Below, in pieces: positions 34,985-43,013 of a DNA stretch of 64,000 bases (its first letter is position 1; each line of letters opens with the position of its first letter). A program made the position numbers and the translations under genes. The notes beneath the pieces are model-generated. The model searched no databases and was not told the DNA's origin. It worked only from the letters and a program-made list of their open reading frames with translations. This DNA comes from Capnocytophaga periodontitidis (lineage in GTDB: Bacteria > Bacteroidota > Bacteroidia > Flavobacteriales > Flavobacteriaceae), in NCBI RefSeq assembly GCF_016126015.1, contig NZ_JAEFDB010000003.1:1-64000 (forward strand). Reading direction: 5' to 3'.

Positions 34985-35608
34985 TTAAATACCCATTATT
35001 TCTTTAATTCTTTTCTCTCTTCTGAGAAGAAAATCATCAAAACGAGCTTTTCCGTAGAGAGGAACTAAGACAAGTTCCATTACTTTTAATTGTATAGTAT
35101 GTAAGTTTTCGATAGAAAGGTCGTTATAAATAGTTTGGATCGTTCGAATAACAGATTCTTTATCTATATTTTGATATTCCTGATAGGTATTGATTTCTGC
35201 AATACTACTGTTGATATACATTTTTGTTTCATAAAACAGAAAAAAGTCGTTGTAAGGAGATAGAATAGAATGATTATCTTCTATAAGTATGGCTATATCA
35301 TATAACTTTTCTTGCCAAAAGAAAGATTTGGCTCCTAAAAAATCTGTTTGAATAATAAAGTCGGTATATTGAATATGTTTCTTACAGATATTTATAATAT
35401 TTTCAGCAGTAACGAGAGTAGAGTTATTATTTTTTACAAAGTTACTATATGCGAACAAACATTTGTTAAAAGAATCCTTATCAGAGTTTATAAATACTTT
35501 CTTTTCCTCTTTATATTGATAATATATATTTCCTGTAGATTCTTCCACTAAGAAATATTCATCTTTACAAGTATCTAAGAGATTTCCTATATCAATAATT
35601 GTCGTCAT
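34985..35608 (-). CDS. Uncharacterised protein
   Basis: 207 aa, soluble, acidic and AT-rich in codon use compared with its neighbours. No family recognised. Begins with DIGNLLDTCKDEYFLVEEST and ends with FDDFLLRREKRIKEIMGI. It follows the 94-aa gene by 9 nt, so the two form one transcript. The pair could be accessory (for example immunity-type) genes, but there is no toxin gene nearby. Confidence 0.7.
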   Translation of the reverse strand: MTTIIDIGNLLDTCKDEYFLVEESTGNIYYQYKEEKKVFINSDKDSFNKCLFAYSNFVKNNNSTLVTAENIINICKKHIQYTDFIIQTDFLGAKSFFWQEKLYDIAILIEDNHSILSPYNDFFLFYETKMYINSSIAEINTYQEYQNIDKESVIRTIQTIYNDLSIENLHTIQLKVMELVLVPLYGKARFDDFLLRREKRIKEIMGI

Positions 35609-35617
35609 CTATTTATT

Positions 35618-35902
35618 TTAGTCTCCACTTATACGTATTTTCTCTATTTCTGCTTGCTCTAATAGTTTTATTATAGGAGAAAGTTCCGGAAGTGAAAGCA
35701 TTTTAAGGTCTTCAACAAAGTCTGTAAGTGCTTTTCCCATAAAAATAACATCTGTAAGGTAATAATCTTTAATTTTAGAGAGCTCTCTGCATCTACCTTG
35801 TTTTATAGCATCCTGAGAAAACATCAATTGATGTAATTTTTCATCAATTGACACATATTCCTTCTCCTTTCCTTGCTTAAAAATAACAATATCCAATGGC
35901 AT
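35618..35902 (-). CDS. Uncharacterised small protein
   Basis: 94 aa. Begins MPLDIVIFKQGKEKEYVSID; the middle is helical (LMFSQDAIKQGRCRELSKIK). No family recognised. Paired with the following 207-aa gene; the promoter TACCTTTG lies 33 nt upstream. Confidence 0.68.
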   Translation of the reverse strand: MPLDIVIFKQGKEKEYVSIDEKLHQLMFSQDAIKQGRCRELSKIKDYYLTDVIFMGKALTDFVEDLKMLSLPELSPIIKLLEQAEIEKIRISGD

Positions 35903-35935
35903 AATAGAAAATAGTATAAATAGTTTTTGAGACTA

Positions 35936-35943
35936 CAAAGGTA
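35936..35943 (-). promoter_or_regulatory. Promoter box of the 35902-34985 pair
   Basis: TACCTTTG on the minus strand. No clear -33 element at 19-21 nt. Confidence 0.5.
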
Positions 35944-36015
35944 CAAAACAATTGATAATTGATAAAACCTTCCTTACAAGTAAGGATTTCTAGCAATGAG
36001 AGCAAAACGATTCTG

Positions 36016-36465
36016 CTAATTCGTCAAAAGTTTGTGCAGTTGAGCGTTGAACGAGGGCTGTTCGGTTGCCAGAATACTGAAAAATTCATCGTCGAAAGCC
36101 TCGACTTTAGCGACAGCTTGCGCGATGAGTTCAGCACCTTTATCGGTGATAGCAACTACTTTGGCGCGGGTGTCGGTCTTGTGTTCTTCCCTTGTGATGA
36201 GGTCTTTGCTCTGCAAAGTACGCACCACTTGCGAGGTAGTCATTGGGTCTATTTTGGTGAAATTTGCCAAAGATACCTGCGTGATTTCCTTTCCTTGTTG
36301 GGCAAACCACTGGGCACTCGCCAAGAGTACAAACTGAGGGTGTGTGAGGTCGAAAGGTTGCAACACTTTTTTGATTCCGCGTTGCCATAACATACTTACC
36401 TGCCAAAGTAAAAGCCCTGAGCTTTCTTCGGCTCTTAAACTAAAAATTGAGTGCTGAGAGGTCAT
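36016..36465 (-). CDS. MarR-family transcriptional regulator
   Basis: 149 aa winged helix: LTHPQFVLLASAQWFAQQGKEITQVSLANFTKIDPMTTSQVVRTL-type HTH (about 40-85) and a wing (ITREEHKTDTRAKVVAITDKG). Overlaps the 3' end of the EVE-domain gene by 26 nt, so it is translated from the same message. Probably regulates the nearby oxidoreductase gene at 36955 or its own operon. Confidence 0.92.
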   Translation of the reverse strand: MTSQHSIFSLRAEESSGLLLWQVSMLWQRGIKKVLQPFDLTHPQFVLLASAQWFAQQGKEITQVSLANFTKIDPMTTSQVVRTLQSKDLITREEHKTDTRAKVVAITDKGAELIAQAVAKVEAFDDEFFSILATEQPSFNAQLHKLLTN

Positions 36466-36892
36466 TGTGTAACATTTTAGAGGCTATAAGTTTAAAATCG
36501 TTCTCGGATATTTCCAAAATACCAAAGCGAAAAGGATATCCCCACGCTTTTTTGTTAGGGATAAAGTCCAATAGCTCGATAAGGTCGGCTATGGGTGTTT
36601 CTTCGCAGTCTACAAAAGTAATATTTCTCCTAAACGGACAGAAATTTTCACTCATCTGAAAGGCATAAACTTCCTCGTCTTTCACGCTACCAATAGCTGT
36701 GAAGGCTTGGCATTTGTCTTCTTTTCCGAAATAGTATTTGGAAGAGTAATAGAGAATACCGTCTCCCTCCTGCATACGTTTCAAAGGCTGAGCCTTGCCG
36801 TGGCAGGCTTGGGCAAAGCCTCCCGCAACGCCCATCTGTACGTGGTCTTTGCTCGCCACTACAATCCAATATTTGATAGGTCTGTTTTTCAT
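36440..36892 (-). CDS. EVE domain protein
   Basis: 150 aa. The PUA-like EVE fold binds modified bases in DNA or RNA: KYWIVVASKDHVQMGVAGGFAQACHGKAQPL-type opening, GDGILYYSSK and FPFRFGILEIS near the end. Stand-alone EVE proteins occur near defence or modification genes; here it overlaps a MarR regulator, so the role is unclear. Confidence 0.9.
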   Translation of the reverse strand: MKNRPIKYWIVVASKDHVQMGVAGGFAQACHGKAQPLKRMQEGDGILYYSSKYYFGKEDKCQAFTAIGSVKDEEVYAFQMSENFCPFRRNITFVDCEETPIADLIELLDFIPNKKAWGYPFRFGILEISENDFKLIASKMLHNDLSALNF

Positions 36893-36904
36893 TTATAAAT
36901 GGAA

Positions 36905-36942
36905 TAAAAACCGTGTGACACACTGCCACACGGCGATTTTTA
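36905..36942. terminator. Terminator
   Basis: AAAAACCGTGTG / CACACGGCGATTTTT hairpin (stem arms 36911-36917 and 36927-36933), between two minus-strand genes; it ends the 36955 transcript. Confidence 0.75.
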
Positions 36943-36954
36943 TCAATTGCAAAC

Positions 36955-37509
36955 TTAGTTTAATTCTTTGATTTTCGCAACCAATCGAGCGGCGTGCTCT
37001 TTGGCTCTTTGTTGCAAGGTTGTAAGTGCTTCTTTGGGCATTACCTCTGGAATATACTTCATTCCGTAAGAGATTACAGGCTCTTGGAATAGCAATTTGC
37101 AATGATTGGCAGTTTGGCGGTGAATATTGAGAAAATCGGTAAATGGATAGTTCTGTGCGCCACCGTGTTGGTAAGCCTCTTCAGGTGCTCCGGTGGTGAA
37201 AGAAAGGATGAGCTTCTTGCCCATCAGCTTGTTGTCGCCATAAGCAAAGCCGTGTGAAAATACGTTGTCTAACCATTTTTTCAACAAGGCGGGAAGCGAA
37301 TACCAATTCACGGGGAATTGCCATACTATTACATCTGCTTTTACAAGTTTAGCTTGTTCGGCAGTTACATCAATTTGATAGTTAGGGTAAAGGGCTTGCA
37401 AGTTACTTACTTCAGCCTCAGGGAGCAAGCGTTTTACTTCTTCTAAAATAGCCTTGTTGGCGTTAGACGTTTCCATAGTAGGATGCCCGTTGATAATTAA
37501 AACATTCAT
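36955..37509 (-). CDS. NAD(P)H-dependent flavodoxin-fold oxidoreductase (KefF/MdaB-like)
   Basis: 184 aa, paralogue of the 33151 gene with parallel motifs: LIINGHPTMETSNANKAI, VIVWQFPVNWYSLPALLKKW, SFTTGAPEEAYQHGG and KYIPEVMPKEA. Quinone/electrophile reduction is the family role. Own promoter (37542-37572) and terminators on both sides, so it is monocistronic; the MarR gene two genes downstream is a plausible regulator. Confidence 0.92.
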   Translation of the reverse strand: MNVLIINGHPTMETSNANKAILEEVKRLLPEAEVSNLQALYPNYQIDVTAEQAKLVKADVIVWQFPVNWYSLPALLKKWLDNVFSHGFAYGDNKLMGKKLILSFTTGAPEEAYQHGGAQNYPFTDFLNIHRQTANHCKLLFQEPVISYGMKYIPEVMPKEALTTLQQRAKEHAARLVAKIKELN

Positions 37510-37541
37510 ATATAATTTAAATTTACTTCTTTATTCGGGCG

Positions 37542-37572
37542 CAAAGGTAGTATGTTTTTATATAATAAGCAA
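37542..37572 (-). promoter_or_regulatory. Promoter of the 36955 oxidoreductase
   Basis: Minus strand TACCTTTG (37542-37549) with TTG (37570-37572), spacer 20 nt. The -33 box is embedded in the palindromic TAAG-CAAA-CTTA sequence, a possible MarR-type operator. Confidence 0.65.
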
Positions 37573-37637
37573 ACTTACTATATATTATTTTATAAATATT
37601 TTTTTAAGGTGTAGGTATTACTATGAGTTAGGGATAT

Positions 37638-37684
37638 AAAAACTCCCCGCCGGTAGATTTCTCTACAAGCGGGGAGGGGGTTTG
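37638..37684. terminator. Terminator, CCCCGC family
   Basis: CTCCCCGCCGGTAG / CTACAAGCGGGGAG (37643-37656 / 37663-37676); the minus side ends AGTTTTTATA. It ends the 37702 gene. Confidence 0.8.
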
Positions 37685-37701
37685 TATGTTTTCTAAAGGT
37701 T

Positions 37702-38553
37702 TTATGGCTTTTCAGATGTTAGTGAAGGAGAGGCATTATAGCCACCCACAAACCATTCCTTTTTTTCGATATCATATCTTAAAATCTCTACAGATGAATT
37801 GTCCTTGACATAGAAAAAATAAGTGAAATTTTGATATTCAGACCTAAACAGATAAGAAATTGCTACATTATCAGGGGCTAATTTGAGCCTTACGAGTAAT
37901 TTTCTTATAAAAAGAGAAGTTTCCTTGTCTTCTTTTAGGGTTTCAAAAGATTTATTTATATCGGAAATGCGTTTTCCAAGATTATTATCAGGAATGTAGT
38001 CATACATTTCATTAGTTTTAGGGTTAAAGTAGCCTAATATATTAGCTCTCCCACCGGATTGTTGTCCTGCTTCAATATGAAAATAGAAAATACCTTTATA
38101 TTCTTTGGTCTCCATACTATGTGCGAGATTTGCAAAAGCTCCCGTATGAGGGTATAATCCTATATAATAGGTTTTGTGTGTCATTGTAGTTAAATCAAAA
38201 CTTACAGCAGTTACTACTCCCCAACAAGAATAGAAAACAAGTAGCTTATTTTCCAAATGAAATCCTTTGATGATATTATAAGTATAATACGCGCCTTCTC
38301 CTATTGATTTTCCAAAAATCCAATGAAGATCTTTTTTATAAGTAGAAACAAATATTTTTGTAGAAATACCTGTTTTTTTATTTATAAATAAAGTACGGAA
38401 CTCTGCTTGCTTTTCACCACTATCATCTCTGACTAATCGCAGGGTAAAATCCTCGAAATCTTGTTTGTAGATGGTATCTATATCTGTCTTAGTTTGACTA
38501 AACATATTTTGAGAATAGTTAAGCATAAAGATTAAGAATAGGAATGTTCTCAT
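37702..38553 (-). CDS. Uncharacterised secreted protein
   Basis: 283 aa with a signal peptide (MRTFLFLIFMLNYSQNMFSQ). The mature part is beta-rich without a recognised family (IDTIYKQDFEDFTLRLVRDD, AHSMETKEYKGIFYFHIEAG). A periplasmic or exported protein by inference. No operon partner: a terminator follows it and no linked gene lies upstream. Confidence 0.75.
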   Translation of the reverse strand: MRTFLFLIFMLNYSQNMFSQTKTDIDTIYKQDFEDFTLRLVRDDSGEKQAEFRTLFINKKTGISTKIFVSTYKKDLHWIFGKSIGEGAYYTYNIIKGFHLENKLLVFYSCWGVVTAVSFDLTTMTHKTYYIGLYPHTGAFANLAHSMETKEYKGIFYFHIEAGQQSGGRANILGYFNPKTNEMYDYIPDNNLGKRISDINKSFETLKEDKETSLFIRKLLVRLKLAPDNVAISYLFRSEYQNFTYFFYVKDNSSVEILRYDIEKKEWFVGGYNASPSLTSEKP

Positions 38554-38609
38554 AGACTAATTTTTAGAGGATTGTTTGATTTTATCGAGTTTTATTCCTA
38601 ACCAAATGG

Positions 38610-38662
38610 CGAATTACAAATGACGAATGACGAACGACGAATGACGAATTACGAATGATGAG
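38610..38662 (+). repeat. Degenerate ACGAATG-type tandem repeat
   Basis: About seven units of ACGAATG/ACGAACG/ACGAATT, 7-8 nt each, in the gap before the VOC gene. Low-complexity slippage DNA; not a CRISPR. Confidence 0.7.
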
Positions 38663-38690
38663 TGCAAAAGTAGTGAATAATTAGCAAATT

Positions 38691-38733
38691 AAAAAATCCC
38701 TGCTGAAAGATTTCTCTTTCAGCGGGGATTTTT
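38691..38733. terminator. Terminator, GGGGATT family
   Basis: AAAAAATCCC-T-GCTGAAAGA / TCTTTCAGC-G-GGGATTTTTT, long stem with T run on both sides. Ends the VOC gene (minus strand). Confidence 0.85.
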
Positions 38734-38738
38734 TATTT

Positions 38739-39116
38739 TTACTCAGGTGCGCAATAGGTTACGATATCAATACCGATGCCGTTGGGGTCTATAATGGCAA
38801 AATGGCGGTCGCCCCAAGGCTCTTCGCGTAAGTCTATGGCAATAGGTACGCCCTGCTCTTTTAGCTTGTGGTAATAGTCGTCTACATTCTCTACTTCAAT
38901 GGTGAGGTATACACCCTGTTGGGTAAAAGGTTTTTGGAAAAGAGGTTGTTGTGAAGGGTGATTAGGCAACAAAAAACTGATTTCTGCCTCCTGATTAGGA
39001 GTGTGCAACAGCAAATAAAAGTCGTTTTCAAAAGTAACGCCAAATTGCAATACTTGGGTGTAGAAAGCCTTGCTCTCGGCTAATTTCTCGGTGATAATAC
39101 CTGCGTTTAATTTCAT
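38739..39116 (-). CDS. VOC (glyoxalase/bleomycin resistance) family protein
   Basis: About 125 aa. I take the Met at 39116 (MKLNAGIITEKLAESKAFYT), after the promoter box; an in-frame ATG 30 nt further up lies too close to that box. Paired beta-alpha-beta-beta-beta units: KAFYTQVLQFGVTFENDFYL and EPWGDRHFAIIDPNGIGIDIV. VOC proteins bind metal or drugs; substrate unknown. A metal-binding set is partly visible (E in TIEVENVDDYY, D in IDPNG). Confidence 0.87.
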   Translation of the reverse strand: MKLNAGIITEKLAESKAFYTQVLQFGVTFENDFYLLLHTPNQEAEISFLLPNHPSQQPLFQKPFTQQGVYLTIEVENVDDYYHKLKEQGVPIAIDLREEPWGDRHFAIIDPNGIGIDIVTYCAPE

Positions 39117-39143
39117 TCTGATAATGTATTTGTTATTTGGGGG

Positions 39144-39151
39144 CAAAAGTA
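39144..39151 (-). promoter_or_regulatory. Promoter box of the VOC gene
   Basis: TACTTTTG on the minus strand, 28 nt before the start codon. Confidence 0.5.
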
Positions 39152-39192
39152 CCGCAAGCGCAGGGAATACGATTGTAAAAAACGGACATTCT

Positions 39193-39942
39193 TCAGCCTA
39201 ATACCTTGCTTGGGGTATCGCCATAGAATGTTTTAAACGATTTGATAAAATGGGCTTGGTCGTAATAAGTGTCTAAAAAAGAATAGTTGTGATAGGCTTT
39301 TGCGCTTAGTATATGTTGGAAGCGCACAATATTGCTAAAAGTCTTTGGGTTATCGCCTATGTAGTAGTCGAAAAGGCGGCGCAACTGTCGGGTGCTGATG
39401 CCGGTATCCAACTCATTGATTTGTATGTTGCCTTTGCTCTGTAATATCTGCAAAAGTGCCGAGAAAAAGCGGTTATCCATCTGCAAAGGGCGTTGTGATA
39501 GGTGACGGAGAAAATAGTTGTCTAAGCATTGTGCAATGGTAGCTAACGAAAGGGGAGTTTCTAACTGCTGAGTGATAAAAGTAGCCAGTGCAGGAACTAC
39601 CTCACGCAAGGGAATTTCTTGTGCGCTGATTTCAAAAGCATCTTGACCAAAAAGTAGCGGAAAAGCACTGGGCAGAAAGCGCACCCCTACATAGTGGAAA
39701 GCCCCCGTTATAGGAAACTCTATGTATGTATTGCAATAGCCCATAACGGAACTCATCTGCGGGGCGTTGCAGTCAAAAAATAGGTCTATACAACCATCGG
39801 CAACTACTCGGTAGCAAAAAGGCGTGTTACGCGGAGGTGATTTCAGTTCCCAATAGCAATAAATAAACGAGCGCAAAGCCTCACACGGAAGAAACTCGGT
39901 ATAGGTAACCTCTTTTTCTTCTGTAGGAATAACCGATTGCAT
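39193..39942 (-). CDS. AraC-family transcriptional regulator
   Basis: About 249 aa from the Met at 39942 (MQSVIPTEEKEVTYTEF). An N-terminal DUF6597-like sensor (YCYWELKSPPRNTPFCYRVVADG and ITGAFHYVGVRFLP) is followed by a C-terminal double HTH (INELDTGISTRQLRRLFDYY, then LDTYYDQAHFIKSFKTFYGDTPSKV). Promoter just upstream. Target unknown; the VOC gene downstream has its own promoter and could be regulated by it. Confidence 0.9.
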   Translation of the reverse strand: MQSVIPTEEKEVTYTEFLPCEALRSFIYCYWELKSPPRNTPFCYRVVADGCIDLFFDCNAPQMSSVMGYCNTYIEFPITGAFHYVGVRFLPSAFPLLFGQDAFEISAQEIPLREVVPALATFITQQLETPLSLATIAQCLDNYFLRHLSQRPLQMDNRFFSALLQILQSKGNIQINELDTGISTRQLRRLFDYYIGDNPKTFSNIVRFQHILSAKAYHNYSFLDTYYDQAHFIKSFKTFYGDTPSKVLG

Positions 39943-39994
39943 AGGGTGATAATAGGGGTGAAGTGATAACACGTTGTTTGCTATTGATGAAGGG

Positions 39995-40024
39995 CAAAGA
40001 TAGAAATAATTAGCCAATTGGCAA
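39995..40024 (-). promoter_or_regulatory. Promoter of the AraC gene
   Basis: Minus strand TATCTTTG (39995-40002) with TTG (40022-40024), spacer 19 nt; the core AATTGGCTAATTATTTCTA is shared with the promoter at 48342. Confidence 0.75.
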
Positions 40025-40040
40025 ATGTGTTAATTATTAT

Positions 40041-40083
40041 AAAAATCCCCGCTGGTAGGCTTTGCCTACCAGCGGGGATTTTT
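40041..40083. terminator. Strong bidirectional terminator
   Basis: Perfect 20-bp arms: AAAAATCCCCGCTGGTAGGC (40041-40060) and GCCTACCAGCGGGGATTTTT (40064-40083) with a 3-nt loop; it ends the UvrA2 operon on the minus strand. Confidence 0.9.
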
Positions 40084-40098
40084 ATAATTTTACTAGGT

Positions 40099-42600
40099 TT
40101 ATAGATATTTTCCTGTAATACTATTGGCATTATTCTTTACTGATTGAGGGGTGCCTTGTGCTACGATTCTTCCGCCTGCGGCACCGCCACCGGGACCCAT
40201 ATCGATAATATAATGAGCATTGCGAATGACGTCTAAATCGTGTTCAATCACTATCACGGTAGCTCCTAAGCTAAGGAGGCTCTGAAAAACACCGAGCAGC
40301 ACACGTACATCTTGCGGGTGTAGCCCTATGGTGGGTTCATCAAATACGAAAACGGTATCGCTCTGTCCTTTACCCATTTCGCTGGCTAACTTAAGGCGTT
40401 GGGCTTCTCCGCCTGAAAGCCCTGGGGTATCTTCGCCAAGCGACAAATAGCCTAATCCTAACTGTTGTAACACTTGTAGTTTTTGATTTACTAACTTCAA
40501 ATCGGTAGTTACCTCTATTACTTGGTCTATACTCATACTCATCAGCTGGGGTAGACTGTATTTTTCGCCATTCTTGGCGGTGCGAAATACTTTATAGGCT
40601 TCGCGCTTGTACCTGCTCCCTTTGCAATCAGGGCACACAATATCAACATCGGGGAGGAACTGCACATCTAAGGATATTTGCCCTGTGCCGTCGCAGGTAG
40701 GGCAACGGAGGTCGCCTGTATTGTAGGAGAAGTCGCCTGCCTTATAGCCGCACTGTTTGGCATCGAGGGTTTTGGCGTAAATCTTACGGAGTTCGTCGTG
40801 AATACCGGCATAGGTAGCTACCGTAGAGCGAACATTGATACCTATAGGGGTAGCATCGATGAGCTTTACCTGACGAATACCTTCTGCTTTTACCGATTTG
40901 ATGTGCTGAGGTAATTTCTTCCCCATAGCGTTTGCCTCTAAAGCGGGAATTAGGCTCTCTAACACTAAAGTAGTTTTGCCTGAGCCCGAAACCCCTGTAA
41001 CTACTGTAAGTCTCCCCTTTGGAAATTCGACTTCTAAAGGGTGTACGGTGTGTATAGCATCGGTAGAGAGGTGTATGTTTCCCATAGAAAAGAGTTCGTT
41101 TTTTGGGAGTTCTGCTGGCAGTTTGCTCTCTTGCGATAAGTAAGGTGCTATTACCGATTCCTTATTTTGTGTTATTTCATCTACCGTTCCTTGTGCGATG
41201 ACGGTTCCGCCATTAGTCCCTGCGCCTTTGCCCATTTCTACAATCTCATCGGCGTGAGTAAGTACTTGGGTATCGTGGTCTACCAATATCACCGAATTGC
41301 CGTCGGCTATGAGGTCGTCCATCACCCCTGTTAAGCCTTTGAGGTTGTGAGGGTGTAGCCCGATAGAGGGTTCGTCTAACACATAGAGCACCCCGGTAGT
41401 GCGGTTGCGTACAGCGCGTGCAAGCTGTACGCGCTGGCGTTCGCCAGTGGAAAGGGTAGCTGCTGCACGGTCTAAGGAGAGGTATCCCAAGCCTAAATCG
41501 ATGAGGCGGTGGGCGGTATCGGTAAAGGCTTCGCAGATGTTTTTAGCCATTGGGCGCATAGCTTCTTCTAATGAATCGGGGACGCCTGCTACCCAAACCA
41601 TTAACTCATCGAGCGTCATAGCCGTAGCTTGGTCTAAGCCAATGCCCCTAAGGCGTGGGGCACGTGCCGCTGGAGAAAGCCTTGTGCCGCGGCAGTCGTG
41701 GCAAACGTCTTCTTTTAGGAACTTCTCGAGGCGTTTCATTCCGCTATCGTCTTTTACCTTAGCCAAAGCGTTTTGTACGCTATACACAGCACTGTAGTAA
41801 GTAAAATCCATTTCGGCAGTTTGTCCTGTTTTGGGGTTTAGGTAGAATATATGTTTCTTTTCAGCAGGCCCGTGGTAGACTATTTCTTTTTCTTCGGGGG
41901 TTAAATCCTTGAAAGGCACATCGGTACGCACGCCCATTTCGCGGCATACATCTTTCATAAGTGACCACATCAGGGTGCCCCATACCACTACTGCTCCTTC
42001 GTCGATAGTGAGGTTTTGATCGGGGACTAACTTGCTTTCGTCTACCGTTCTGACGGTTCCTATTCCGCCACAGGTAGGGCAAGCCCCACGACTGTTGAAA
42101 GCTAAATCTTCAGCCCCAGGTCCGTAGAAATGTTCGTGGCACTCGGGGCAGGTGATTTCTTGCATAGCTGCTACAGCAAACGAAGGTTTTACATAGTGTC
42201 CGTTAGGGCAACAGTGATTGGCAAGCCTTGAGAACATCAGGCGGAGGCTGTTGAGCAATTCGGTCATTGTGCCGAAAGTACTGCGGATACCAGGTACCGT
42301 AGGGCGCTGGTGCAGTGCTAAGGAGGCTGGCACGTAGCGCACGTCGTCTACCTCAGCGCGTTCGGCTTGCGTCATTCGTCGTCTTGTGTAGGTAGAAAGC
42401 GATTCTAAGTATCTTCGTGAGCCTTCGGCATAGAGAACTCCTAAGGCAAGAGATGATTTGCCAGAGCCCGATACGCCTGCAATCCCTACAATCTTATTGA
42501 GGGGTATATCGACGTCTATATTCCTGAGGTTATGTATTTTAGCCCCTCGAACTTCAATATTTTTGGGGCGTTTAGGTTTTTCTTTTTTCATAGTTGTCAT
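40099..42600 (-). CDS. UvrA2-type excinuclease ATPase (ABC-UvrA paralogue)
   Basis: 833 aa with two UvrA ATPase modules. Walker A: GVSGSGKSSLALG (about 43) and GVSGSGKTTLVLE (about 545); signature: LSTGERQR and LSGGEAQR; zinc modules CPECHEHF..CPTCGG and CPTCDGTG..CPDCKG. It is about 100 residues shorter than housekeeping UvrA, which fits the UvrA2/DrrC-like class without the UvrB-binding domain, often tied to drug tolerance. The start (TAATG) overlaps the YjbR-like gene stop; a second Met 3 codons on is an alternative. Confidence 0.93.
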   Translation of the reverse strand: MTTMKKEKPKRPKNIEVRGAKIHNLRNIDVDIPLNKIVGIAGVSGSGKSSLALGVLYAEGSRRYLESLSTYTRRRMTQAERAEVDDVRYVPASLALHQRPTVPGIRSTFGTMTELLNSLRLMFSRLANHCCPNGHYVKPSFAVAAMQEITCPECHEHFYGPGAEDLAFNSRGACPTCGGIGTVRTVDESKLVPDQNLTIDEGAVVVWGTLMWSLMKDVCREMGVRTDVPFKDLTPEEKEIVYHGPAEKKHIFYLNPKTGQTAEMDFTYYSAVYSVQNALAKVKDDSGMKRLEKFLKEDVCHDCRGTRLSPAARAPRLRGIGLDQATAMTLDELMVWVAGVPDSLEEAMRPMAKNICEAFTDTAHRLIDLGLGYLSLDRAAATLSTGERQRVQLARAVRNRTTGVLYVLDEPSIGLHPHNLKGLTGVMDDLIADGNSVILVDHDTQVLTHADEIVEMGKGAGTNGGTVIAQGTVDEITQNKESVIAPYLSQESKLPAELPKNELFSMGNIHLSTDAIHTVHPLEVEFPKGRLTVVTGVSGSGKTTLVLESLIPALEANAMGKKLPQHIKSVKAEGIRQVKLIDATPIGINVRSTVATYAGIHDELRKIYAKTLDAKQCGYKAGDFSYNTGDLRCPTCDGTGQISLDVQFLPDVDIVCPDCKGSRYKREAYKVFRTAKNGEKYSLPQLMSMSIDQVIEVTTDLKLVNQKLQVLQQLGLGYLSLGEDTPGLSGGEAQRLKLASEMGKGQSDTVFVFDEPTIGLHPQDVRVLLGVFQSLLSLGATVIVIEHDLDVIRNAHYIIDMGPGGGAAGGRIVAQGTPQSVKNNANSITGKYL

Positions 42601-42956
42601 TATTTTACTAATTTGTTTTTCTGTGAAGAAGCTACTAAATCATACGATTGTTTTACATAAGCCTTGATTTTATCATCGGGCATATCTTCATTGAAACGGA
42701 TACCCACCCAATACTTTTTGCTTAGGTTAAAAGGGTCTTCTACTGCCTGATAATTTGCTTTGAGTTGTTCTATCTCATCGGGGTTGCATTTGAGCGTGCA
42801 TTTGTCAAACTTATTGATATCAAAGAAGCAAAACATCTTTGTACCCACATAAAAAACTAAGATTGAATCAGCATTTTTAAAGAACCCCGAAAAGGGCATT
42901 TTCTCATACGTATCAGGCAGGGATAGGCAAAAGTCTCTAAATTCTTCTATATTCAT
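42600..42956 (-). CDS. MmcQ/YjbR-like DNA-binding family protein
   Basis: 118 aa of the CyaY-like fold (DUF419): CLSLPDTYEKMPFSGFF near the start, YVGTKMFCFFDINKFD, then WVGIRFNEDMPDDKIKAYV. The function is poorly known; homologues sit with resistance genes (MmcQ next to mitomycin genes), and here the gene is translationally coupled to UvrA2, supporting a link to DNA-damaging compounds. Confidence 0.9.
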   Translation of the reverse strand: MNIEEFRDFCLSLPDTYEKMPFSGFFKNADSILVFYVGTKMFCFFDINKFDKCTLKCNPDEIEQLKANYQAVEDPFNLSKKYWVGIRFNEDMPDDKIKAYVKQSYDLVASSQKNKLVK

Positions 42957-43013
42957 AGTGTGAGCTCCACGGGCAGTTTAGGGTTTATAATTGACATTAG
43001 TTTTTTTAAGGTC

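Noticed and set aside
38610-38662. CRISPR or iteron origin
   Set aside because: Seven- to eight-nt slippage repeats, without dnaA-like boxes or spacers.
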